Assembly (NCBI GenBank): GCA_018649665.1
Contig: JABIHL010000146.1
Location: forward strand, 1-35,459
DNA length: 35,459 nucleotides
Origin: Chloroflexota bacterium
Lineage (GTDB): Bacteria > Chloroflexota > Dehalococcoidia > Lucifugimonadales > Lucifugimonadaceae
Direction: 5' to 3'
This document shows positions 24,640 through 31,692 of this stretch, piece by piece. The number at the start of each line of letters is the position of its first letter. Position 1 is the stretch's first letter. A model generated the notes under the pieces. It did not search any database. It had not been told where the DNA came from and saw only the letters and a list, made by a program, of their open reading frames with translations. The translations under genes were made by a program, and so were the position numbers.

Positions 24640-25434
24640 ATGATCGAGACTTTGCAAGACGTTCGAGAGACCGTAATAGCAATGCTTTGTGCAGAGCTTT
24701 CATGTTCAGAATCTGAACTCACCGACGGCCAGGTTCATATCACCGTTCGAAAACCCGACGCCCATAAAAACAAAGCACACCGGCTATTCGATCCCCACCC
24801 CGGCAAAATCGGAATTGCATCGCTCGGACGCGGTGGCATCGTATGCGTCGATGAACGGCATCTTGCGTGGGCCGAAGAGGTGTTCGGACCCGCCCCAACT
24901 TCAACCCGCGACGAACTGTTCATGCCCGATCGAATGGGCAAAATGGCAGAGCTCGTAAAACCCGAAGGGCTCGTTCTATACGGCCCATTTCCACGATTCG
25001 CCGTGTCTCACAGCACTCTTACTCACGTTGAACCACCTGCAAGTTACAGCGTGCGGGTGGTCGATCAAAAAGGTGCCGACGCCATTGGTCAGCGCGCTCG
25101 CTGGCACAACGCCATTTACAAGGTTCCAACCGAATCGGCACGACCAACCATGATCGCCGCTATCGCCGAACGAGAGGGTGAAATCGTAGGCGTGTGCGGA
25201 GCTTCCGCTGATTCGCCATTCATGTGGCAACTCGGAATCGATGTTACCCCGGAACATCAAGGGCGTGGACTAGCTCCAGCGCTCACGTCAGCAGTAGCAG
25301 AAGCGGTTCTCGATGATGGCAAAATGCCCTACTACGGCACTTCGGCAACGAACATACCTTCTATGAGAACTGCCCTCGCTGCGGGGTTCAAACCCATGTG
25401 GGTGGAGGTATTATCTCGACCGGCAGACAGCTAA
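24640..25434 (+). CDS. GNAT family N-acetyltransferase
   Basis: The 264-aa protein has a GNAT domain in the C-terminal half. Strand beta-4 reads WQLGIDVTPEHQGRGLAPALTSA, with the acetyl-CoA pyrophosphate loop QGRGLA, and is followed by YYGTSATNIPSMRTALAAGF, the family's closing motif. The N-terminal ~140 residues are a separate region without a match that I recognise; it may bind the acceptor. AAGGGG lies upstream of the ATG. It is transcribed alone between the amidase and the MlrC pair. The acceptor amine is unknown. Confidence 0.82.
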   Translation: MIETLQDVRETVIAMLCAELSCSESELTDGQVHITVRKPDAHKNKAHRLFDPHPGKIGIASLGRGGIVCVDERHLAWAEEVFGPAPTSTRDELFMPDRMGKMAELVKPEGLVLYGPFPRFAVSHSTLTHVEPPASYSVRVVDQKGADAIGQRARWHNAIYKVPTESARPTMIAAIAEREGEIVGVCGASADSPFMWQLGIDVTPEHQGRGLAPALTSAVAEAVLDDGKMPYYGTSATNIPSMRTALAAGFKPMWVEVLSRPADS

Positions 25435-25498
25435 AAGTCTGAACTACTGTCGAGTCGACCAATAAACCCTTCTGGCACGATCACACTGAGAGAGAAAA

Positions 25499-27067
25499 AT
25501 GAGATTCGCCATCCTCGGCATTTCGCACGAGACCAACACCTTTTCGAAGGTTCCAGCAACTTACGAAGAATTCGAGAAGGCGACTATCGCCCGCGGACAA
25601 GAAATTGTCGATCTCTACGCCGAATCTCAATACACCATCTCGGGCTATCTCCAGGGTGCCGAAGAACTCGGATTCGAAGCCGTGCCGCTGATGTACGCGA
25701 ACACGGGCCCTATCGGAACCATCACGAAAGACGCCTACGACCGTCTCTCCAGCGAAATGCATCAACTACTCCGCGATGAAGGCCCGTGGGACGGCGTCTT
25801 AATCAGTAACCATGGAGCAGCGGTTTCGGAAGAATTTCCTGACATGGACGCTGAATTCACTCGCGTCGTTCGAGAAATTGTCGGACCCGATGTACCAGTT
25901 GGCGTAACGCTCGACATGCACGCCAATATTTCGAAAGACACCGTAGCCAATACCGACGTTTGCATCGTCTGGCGAACCTGCCCGCACCTCGACACCAAGC
26001 TGCGGGGTCGCAAAACAGCCGAACTCATCTATCGAACTGCCCTGGGCGAAATCAAGCCTACCCAGTTCATCGAAATGCCTCCGATGCTCGTAAACATCGT
26101 CAAGCAGTTCACAGGCCAAGAGCCAATGCTGAGCCTCGTCGACGAATGTGTCGCAGCCAACGAAATCGAAAACGTGCTCGACACATCGATCGCCGAAGGC
26201 TACCCATACGCCGACGTCGACGAAATGGGAATGTCATGGATCACGATCACCGATGGCGACCCTGAACTCGCTGAGAAGACTTCGAAAGACCTTGCAGCCG
26301 CAGCTTGGACCAGGCGAATCGATCTCAACAAGCCCGTTGCCAGCATCACCGACGCCCTAACTCAGGCTGAAGAGCTTTACGTTGGGCCTAAACCTGAAGG
26401 CGTTGAAAACTTCATGCCAAGCGACGGTTCTGCCCTTGCTGAGCCCGAGAAGAGCGAACATTCCCATTTGGGACCGATCGTTCTAATGGACGTTGGAGAT
26501 AACATCGGCGGAGGATCTTCCGCCGACTCGACTCATATTCTCAAGGTCGCAAAAGAGATGGGCGTGACCGGATATCTGCAAAGCCTCTACGATCCTGAAG
26601 CGGTCGAAGCGTGCGTTGTCGCAGGTATTGGCGCCGAGTTGGCTCTTGATGTCGGCGGCAAAACCGACGACATGCACGGCGAGCCGGTTCACATTGTCGG
26701 CACGGTGTCCGTAATCGACGATGGGCCATACGAAGAGACTCGCCCAACTCACGGTGGCTATCGCTTCTACGACGATGGAAAGCGTGTGATATTCAACACG
26801 GTCGATGGAATGACAATTCTTTTGACATCGGCACGAAGCGGAAATACGGCTCGAGCACAGATGTACTCAATGGGCATCAATCCTGAAGATTACCGAGTAG
26901 TAGTTGCCAAGGGCGTTAGCTCTCCACGACCTGCCTACCAGCCGATTGCCGCCGAAATCATCATCGTGAACAGTCCTGGCGTGACCTCTGCCGACCTCGA
27001 TACGTTCGAGTTCAAGAGTCGCCGAGTCCCCCTCTACCCATTCGAAGAGCCTGTTTACCCAGCGTAG
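25499..27067 (+). CDS. M81 family metallopeptidase, MlrC-like, copy 1
   Basis: The 522-aa protein begins ILGISHETNTFS and contains LDMHANIS and CPHLDTKLRG. These match the M81/MlrC family, whose zinc ligands are expected in the HETNTF and D-x-HAN motifs. The founding member degrades linearised microcystin, but environmental homologs have unknown substrates, so no microcystin activity is claimed. The C-terminal half (LMDVGDNIGGGSSADST) is the second conserved domain. A near-identical copy follows, and a hairpin repeat begins 13 bp after the stop. Confidence 0.92.
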   Translation: MRFAILGISHETNTFSKVPATYEEFEKATIARGQEIVDLYAESQYTISGYLQGAEELGFEAVPLMYANTGPIGTITKDAYDRLSSEMHQLLRDEGPWDGVLISNHGAAVSEEFPDMDAEFTRVVREIVGPDVPVGVTLDMHANISKDTVANTDVCIVWRTCPHLDTKLRGRKTAELIYRTALGEIKPTQFIEMPPMLVNIVKQFTGQEPMLSLVDECVAANEIENVLDTSIAEGYPYADVDEMGMSWITITDGDPELAEKTSKDLAAAAWTRRIDLNKPVASITDALTQAEELYVGPKPEGVENFMPSDGSALAEPEKSEHSHLGPIVLMDVGDNIGGGSSADSTHILKVAKEMGVTGYLQSLYDPEAVEACVVAGIGAELALDVGGKTDDMHGEPVHIVGTVSVIDDGPYEETRPTHGGYRFYDDGKRVIFNTVDGMTILLTSARSGNTARAQMYSMGINPEDYRVVVAKGVSSPRPAYQPIAAEIIIVNSPGVTSADLDTFEFKSRRVPLYPFEEPVYPA

Positions 27068-27079
27068 GCAGCCAATGGT

Positions 27080-27200
27080 CCTCCCCCGGATCGGGGGAGC
27101 TAGAGGGGGAGATTGCGACGCGGAGCCGAGTTACACAGTAATGTGAGCGATTAACAAGATTGCAGCTGCGACCAAGTCGTCCGGCGACGCCCGAAGCTAA
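27080..27200 (+). repeat. Long repeat unit A (hairpin plus conserved tail)
   Basis: The unit starts CCTCCCCCGG-ATC-GGGGGAG, then CTAGAGGGGGAG, and continues with a conserved tail (GGAGCCGAG, then a TAAC) to CCGAAGCTAA. It aligns end to end with unit B, placed 3 bp further on. The stem is CTCCCCCG/CGGGGGAG with a GAT loop. The pair forms a direct tandem in the 288-bp gap between the MlrC genes. Confidence 0.88.
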
Positions 27201-27202
27201 AT

Positions 27203-27325
27203 CCTCCCCCGGATCGGGGGAGTTAGAGGGGGAGACTGCGATGTGGAGCCGAGTCGCCCGATGACGAGCGCGACTAACACGAGCTTGCGACGCGTGACTG
27301 AGTCGTTCAACGACGATGGAACCTA
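27203..27325 (+). repeat. Long repeat unit B (tandem with unit A)
   Basis: It has the same hairpin CTCCCCCG-GAT-CGGGGGAG, then TTAGAGGGGGAG, then GGAGCCGAGTC and GATGACGAGCG, ending at GAACCTAA as unit A ends at GAAGCTAA. It ends 30 bp before the second MlrC start, so this copy is within the leader of copy 2 and may have a regulatory effect. Confidence 0.88.
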
Positions 27326-27355
27326 ACGAGCCTAAAAGTAAGAAGAAACATAATT

Positions 27356-28927
27356 ATGAAATTTGCCATTCTCGGAATCTCCCACGAAACCAACACATTC
27401 TCGGTCGTCCCAGCGACATACGAAGAATTTGAAAAAAGTAAGCTCCTGCGCAGGCAGGAGATACTCGATCATTACGCAACTTCCGATCACACCATCGCAG
27501 GCTATCTTCAGGGCGGTGAAGAACTCGGATTCGATGCTGTGCCGCTAATGCACGCCCGAACAGGCCCCATTGGAACAATCACCAAGGACGCCTACGACCG
27601 GCTTTCTAGCGAGATGCTGGGCATGCTCGCTGACGAAGGTCCGTGGGACGGAGTTCTGATCGCCAATCACGGTGCTGCCGTATCAGAAGAATTTCCCGAT
27701 ATGGACGCCGAGTTCACAAGGCAAGTCAGAGAAGTCGTTGGGCCTGACGTTCCAGTAGGTATCACGCTCGACATGCACGCCAATATCTCAAAAGACACCG
27801 TCGCCAACACCGACGTCTGCATCGTCTGGCGAACATGTCCGCACCTCGACACCAAGCTGCGGGGTCGCAAAACTGCCGAACTCATCTACCGAACCGCACT
27901 GGGCGAAATCAAACCCGTCCAGTTCATCGAAATGCCCCCGATGCTTGTAAACATCGTCAAACAGTTCACAGGCCAAGAGCCGATGCTGGGCCTTGTCGAC
28001 GAGTGCGTCGCTGCGAATGAAATCGAAAACGTGCTCGACACGTCGATCGCCGAAGGCTACCCATACGCCGACGTTGAAGAAATGGGGATGTCGTGGATCA
28101 CGATCACCGACGGCGACGCTGAACTCGCTGAGAAGACTTCGAAAGACATGGCAGCCAGCGCATGGACCAAACGAATCGATCTCAACGAACCGGTCTCTAG
28201 CATCTCAGACGCCCTAAAACAGGCTGAAGAACGGTACGTCGGGCCCAAGCCTGAAGGCGTTGAAAACTTCATGCCAACCGACGGTTCTGCTCTAGCAGCA
28301 CCCGAGAAGAGCGATCACTCGCATCTTGGGCCAATCGTCCTAATGGACGTTGGAGACAACATTGGCGGTGGATCGTCCGCAGACTCTACCCACATCCTAA
28401 AAGTCGCACAGGAAATGGGAATAGAACGATACCTACAAAGCCTTTACGATCCTGAATCTGTCGAAGCATGTGTTGATGCCGGAGTAGGAGCGGAACTTGC
28501 ACTCGACGTAGGCGGCAAGACCGACGATATGCACGGCGAGCCCATTCATGTTGTCGGCACAGTAGCCGTTATTGATGATGGACCATACGAAGAAACACGA
28601 CCCACTCACGGTGGAGGTCGGTTCTACGACGACGGGCAGCGAGTGATCTTCAACACCGTCGACGGCATGACGATTTTGCTGACTTCAAAACGAAGCGGAA
28701 ATACGGCTCGAGCGCAAATGTATTCAGCGGGCATCAACCCTGAAGATTACCGAGTGGTGGTCGCCAAGGGCGTGAGTTCTCCACGACCCGCCTACCAGCC
28801 GATTGCCGCCGAAATCATCCTCGTGAACAGTCCCGGCGTAACCTCTGCCGATCTCGATACGTTCGAATTCAAGAGTCGCAGAATCCCGCTCTACCCATTC
28901 GAAGAACCCGTTTACCCGGCTGAATAG
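27356..28927 (+). CDS. M81 family metallopeptidase, MlrC-like, copy 2
   Basis: The 523-aa protein is identical to copy 1 over most of its length, including HETNTFS, LDMHANIS, CPHLD and the long C-terminal section from DNIGGGSSADSTHILKVA. The most variable parts are residues 25-65 and short stretches near 380-420. The matching frames, lengths and gap structure indicate tandem duplication of a gene plus its 3' repeat. There is no strong ribosome site. Retention of both copies suggests separate substrates or gene dosage. Confidence 0.92.
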   Translation: MKFAILGISHETNTFSVVPATYEEFEKSKLLRRQEILDHYATSDHTIAGYLQGGEELGFDAVPLMHARTGPIGTITKDAYDRLSSEMLGMLADEGPWDGVLIANHGAAVSEEFPDMDAEFTRQVREVVGPDVPVGITLDMHANISKDTVANTDVCIVWRTCPHLDTKLRGRKTAELIYRTALGEIKPVQFIEMPPMLVNIVKQFTGQEPMLGLVDECVAANEIENVLDTSIAEGYPYADVEEMGMSWITITDGDAELAEKTSKDMAASAWTKRIDLNEPVSSISDALKQAEERYVGPKPEGVENFMPTDGSALAAPEKSDHSHLGPIVLMDVGDNIGGGSSADSTHILKVAQEMGIERYLQSLYDPESVEACVDAGVGAELALDVGGKTDDMHGEPIHVVGTVAVIDDGPYEETRPTHGGGRFYDDGQRVIFNTVDGMTILLTSKRSGNTARAQMYSAGINPEDYRVVVAKGVSSPRPAYQPIAAEIILVNSPGVTSADLDTFEFKSRRIPLYPFEEPVYPAE

Positions 28928-28936
28928 CCATCGGTT

Positions 28937-29014
28937 CTCCCCCGGATCGGGGGAGCTAGAGGGGGAGACTGCGCTGCGGAGCCGAGTCATACGATGACGA
29001 GCGCGAGTAACGAG
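28937..29014 (+). repeat. Hairpin repeat unit C downstream of MlrC copy 2
   Basis: It reads CTCCCCCG-GAT-CGGGGGAG, CTAGAGGGGGAG, then the conserved GGAGCCGAGTC and GATGACGAGCG. It starts 10 bp after the copy 2 stop, matching the position of unit A after copy 1 (13 bp). The tail diverges after GAGTAAC. This implies gene and repeat were duplicated together, or that the repeat inserts preferentially after stops. Confidence 0.86.
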
Positions 29015-29088
29015 ACGCGCACACCTGATCCATTCAGCTTAAGAGAATGTGAAACCAACACTGCCCAATAGCCCATAGACTTAATCCC

Positions 29089-29754
29089 ATGAAACCTTGG
29101 ATTACCGTTGGCGAAGCGCTTTCGCCCGATGGCACACGACTCGAACTTGTGGAGCACGATGGTGAATACATCATCAGAGCCGACGATCTACCCCTGATGT
29201 CGACCCGCATGCATTTCTCCGAAATCGAGCTCGCCCGTCTCGTCTGCAACAAACTTCGATCTGGCGCCAAAGTCATGATCGGCGGACTCGGACTCGGCTA
29301 TACCCTCCGTGCGGCTCTCGACCTCCTTCCCAAAGACGGCATCGCTGTCCAAGTCGAACTCGTTCCTGAAGTGGTTGAATGGAACAAAGGCCCGCTCGCT
29401 CCGTTCGCGGGTAATCCACTCGACGACAAACGATCTGAACTAGTTCAAGGCGACGTTGCGAAAGCCATTCGTGGCGCACGCAATGAGTACGATTCGATCA
29501 TGCTCGATGTCGACAACGGCCCATCACCCCTCGTCAGCGAACGCAACGCCTGGCTGTACACCGATCACGGTCTGCAAGCGATCCGAGGCGCACTAAAAAA
29601 CGGCGGGAGAGTCGCCATATGGTCGGCAGATGACGAGCCTCGGTTCATCTCTAGAATGAAGCGAAACGGATTCCGAGCCGAAAACCACCTCATTCAAGCG
29701 CACAAAGGAAAAGGTGGAATTCGTCACGTGATATTCACCGGTCGCAAAACATAG
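29089..29754 (+). CDS. Spermidine synthase-like methyltransferase-fold protein
   Basis: The 221-aa protein has the spermidine synthase / polyamine aminopropyltransferase fold: a glycine-rich SAM-type motif (MIGGLGLGYTLRAAL, about 63-77), a QVELVPEVVEW strand with an acidic ligand, and YDSIMLDVDNGPSPLVSERNAWLYT, which corresponds to the D-x-x-D/E gate region. The usual N-terminal beta-barrel is shortened. Substrate residues are not clearly those of SpeE, so it may be an orphan paralog. It precedes the Sec-DsbA gene by 61 bp. Confidence 0.8.
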   Translation: MKPWITVGEALSPDGTRLELVEHDGEYIIRADDLPLMSTRMHFSEIELARLVCNKLRSGAKVMIGGLGLGYTLRAALDLLPKDGIAVQVELVPEVVEWNKGPLAPFAGNPLDDKRSELVQGDVAKAIRGARNEYDSIMLDVDNGPSPLVSERNAWLYTDHGLQAIRGALKNGGRVAIWSADDEPRFISRMKRNGFRAENHLIQAHKGKGGIRHVIFTGRKT

Positions 29755-29815
29755 ACTGATATTGTTGGCTAAGTACAGATAATCACTCTCAGAATTTCAG
29801 AGCCAGAGATCAAAA

Positions 29816-30526
29816 TTGACCTCAAGAAAAGAACGACGACAAAACAAGAACAATCCGCCCAAGAGCACAGGCCAGAAAAACTGGATGATGATGGGTGGAG
29901 TTGCAGTCGTAGTTATCGCCATAGCGATCGTCGCGTTCGTAGCTCTCTCGCCAGAGGACACGATCACCCTAGAGAACACTGACGATGCCGTTCTGGCGTC
30001 GAGCGGCTCGCTGATTGGAGATCCGAACGCACCGGTAACCCTTGTCGAATTCGGGGACTTTCAGTGATCGCACTGCGCAAATTTTGCCCTCGGGACAGGG
30101 CAACAGATTATTCGTGAGTACGTAGACACCGGTCGTGTAAACATTCTCTACAGACACTTTCCGTTCATCGGCGACGAATCGTGGCGGGCAGCTGAAGCAT
30201 CGGAATGCGCTGGTGAGCAAGATCGTTTCAAGGTCTATCAGGAAACCGTTTTTGTGAACTGGAACGAGACAAACAAAGGTGGCTACTCGGACGCCAATCT
30301 TCGTACTTTTGGCGAAATGACTGGTCTGTTAATGAATCAGTTCGACGAGTGTATGGGCACCAACAAGTATCTTCCCAAAGTCGAATCTGATCGACAAGCC
30401 GCCCTCGACGTAGGCGTGAATTCCACACCCACATTCTTCTTGAACGGTGAAAATATCACCGGACCCGACGATTACGGCTACTACCGAGTCAAGATCGAAG
30501 AGGCTCTAGCCAAAGTAGGCGGCTAG
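29816..30526 (+). CDS. DsbA-like thiol-disulfide oxidoreductase, probable selenoprotein (TGA = Sec84)
   Basis: The ORF track shows two pieces (29816-30067 and 30254-30526), but they are one frame of 236 codons interrupted only by TGA at 30065-30067. Residues 24-44 are a membrane anchor and the C-terminal domain is DsbA/BdbD-like, outside the cell. The TGA stands where the first active-site cysteine belongs: VEFGDFQ-U-SHC87, with the family's cis-proline motif NSTPTFF (Pro205) and the usual C131 and C179 in the helical part. A SECIS-type hairpin follows. Sec with Cys87 would be the redox pair. The start is TTG with a weak ribosome site. Alternative readings are a nonsense mutation or a sequencing error; conservation on both sides argues against decay. 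It is followed 3 bp later by VKOR. Confidence 0.85.
30068..30103 (+). promoter_or_regulatory. Candidate bacterial SECIS element
   Basis: Downstream of the TGA, TTGCCCT (30084-30090) and AGGGCAA (30097-30103) form a perfect 7-bp stem with loop CGGGAC. The loop begins 23 nt after the TGA, and its second base is G. Published bacterial SECIS rules require an apical loop 16-37 nt downstream with a G among its first two positions, so the element fits. Its job would be to bind SelB and direct Sec insertion. A bulged base in the stem, usual in E. coli, is not present. Confidence 0.75.
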
Positions 30527-30529
30527 ACG

Positions 30530-31030
30530 TTGGATAACGGTTCGGATTCAGAGAGCGAAGTGGCTGCAATTGTTGGTCGACCATCAAAGTTGTGGCTGTT
30601 CATTGCGCTACTCGGAATCACCGGACTCGCAGTGACAACTTATCTGACTTCGAACGCGCTCGCGCACACTGAAGTCGGATGCAGCATAAGCGGCTGCAAC
30701 ACCGTGCTCGGCAGCAAGTGGTCGAAGATTTTCGGCATCCCTGTATCAGCGTTTGGAATGGCGACCTACGCAATCATCATGCTCGGGGCATTCCACGCGT
30801 ATCAGTCGCCAATCGACGATCTGAGGGGGCGACGTGTAGTCGCTCTGACGGCTGGCATCGGCGTACTAGCGTCGATCTACCTCACCACTATCGAATTCTT
30901 CGTAATCAAAGCCGCCTGCCAATACTGCATCACTTCGGCAGTGCTGGTCGTGGTCGTGGCAGTAACGTTGATAATCGCTGCACGAAAAGAAGGCCCATTG
31001 TGGGCGGCGATTCGAAGGCGCCCCGACTAA
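30530..31030 (+). CDS. Vitamin K epoxide reductase (VKOR) family membrane protein
   Basis: The 166-aa protein has four hydrophobic helices and the family's four cysteines: loop Cys51 and Cys56 (CSISGC), the active pair C130-QY-C133, and the NTVLGSKWSKIFGIPVSAFG segment with the conserved serines. VKOR accepts electrons from a DsbA-like partner and passes them to quinone, replacing DsbB. Its TTG start lies three bases after the stop of the Sec-DsbA gene, so the two are an operon and probably a redox couple. It overlaps the convergent lipoprotein gene by 4 nt. Confidence 0.92.
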   Translation: MDNGSDSESEVAAIVGRPSKLWLFIALLGITGLAVTTYLTSNALAHTEVGCSISGCNTVLGSKWSKIFGIPVSAFGMATYAIIMLGAFHAYQSPIDDLRGRRVVALTAGIGVLASIYLTTIEFFVIKAACQYCITSAVLVVVVAVTLIIAARKEGPLWAAIRRRPD

Positions 31031-31611
31031 CCCGCGTCATCCGGCAAGAAGTTGTCGATTAGCGACGCACAGCGGAGAATCGCCTGCTCAGAGTCGAGAC
31101 CGTCGCAAAGAATCACCATGTTTCCTACGATCGCCCAATCCTGATAAGTAGGACCCGGAGCCTGCCTCGAACCGCCACTGGAAACATCAGTAACGCCTCT
31201 AGCCTGCCAACGATCCTTCACGCCCTCAGTCCAAACCTGCTCATCACGCTTAGCCTCGAACTCCGCGCCAGTGGCGTCGATAGCTAGCTGCTGACCGCTC
31301 GAAACGGCCAGCGCGTGCGAAGCGTAAAAGCGAATCTCGTAGTCGTGTCGATCGTACGGATCCAAACCCCAGAAACCCTTCCAAGCGTCGAGCCCATCAG
31401 GTAGGCCTTCAACATCGTAGTCCTTGGAGGCTTTGAACCCGATCGCTTTGAGATCTTCAATCGTGTAATCAGCCGGAGCCTCACGAACCTGCACGAAACT
31501 AGCGGCGTCATCCGCCGCGCCGCCCCCGCAAGCGACGAGCACAATCGTCAGCATCATAATTACAACGGGTACGATCCCGTACCTAATCGATCGAATGTTC
31601 CAACCAATCAT
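31027..31611 (-). CDS. Putative lipoprotein of unknown function
   Basis: I use the ATG at 31611 (GAGGAG eight bases upstream), giving 194 aa; the earlier ORF-track start lacks support. The signal peptide ends in LVAC-GGG, a lipobox. The mature part is hydrophilic with no motif that I recognise; two cysteines near the C-terminus (LCDGLDSEQAILRC) might form a disulfide, which fits the nearby extracellular oxidoreductase. It is convergent with VKOR, so the link is only positional. Function unknown. Confidence 0.8.
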   Translation of the reverse strand: MIGWNIRSIRYGIVPVVIMMLTIVLVACGGGAADDAASFVQVREAPADYTIEDLKAIGFKASKDYDVEGLPDGLDAWKGFWGLDPYDRHDYEIRFYASHALAVSSGQQLAIDATGAEFEAKRDEQVWTEGVKDRWQARGVTDVSSGGSRQAPGPTYQDWAIVGNMVILCDGLDSEQAILRCASLIDNFLPDDAG

Positions 31612-31692
31612 CTCAAAAACTCCTCGACCCAAAATCAGAATCGAAACTCCCGACAGTATATGTCTCACCCCGTAATACGCGTCTGTAGCCGT

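Noticed and set aside
27080-27325. CRISPR array from regularly spaced repeats
   Set aside because: Only two tandem long units separated by 3 bp, no short unique spacers and no cas genes.
25499-28927. Microcystin degradation locus
   Set aside because: MlrC-like family membership alone does not give this; mlrA, mlrB and mlrD are not present in the window.
30254-30526. Separate 90-aa gene starting at GTG
   Set aside because: It is the C-terminal part of the same DsbA frame; the DsbA-like sequence continues upstream from 30068 without a break and no start signal is present.
29816-30526. DsbA gene as a simple nonsense-mutated pseudogene
   Set aside because: The TGA stands exactly at the active-site Cys, the downstream frame is undamaged, and a SECIS-type hairpin follows at the right distance.
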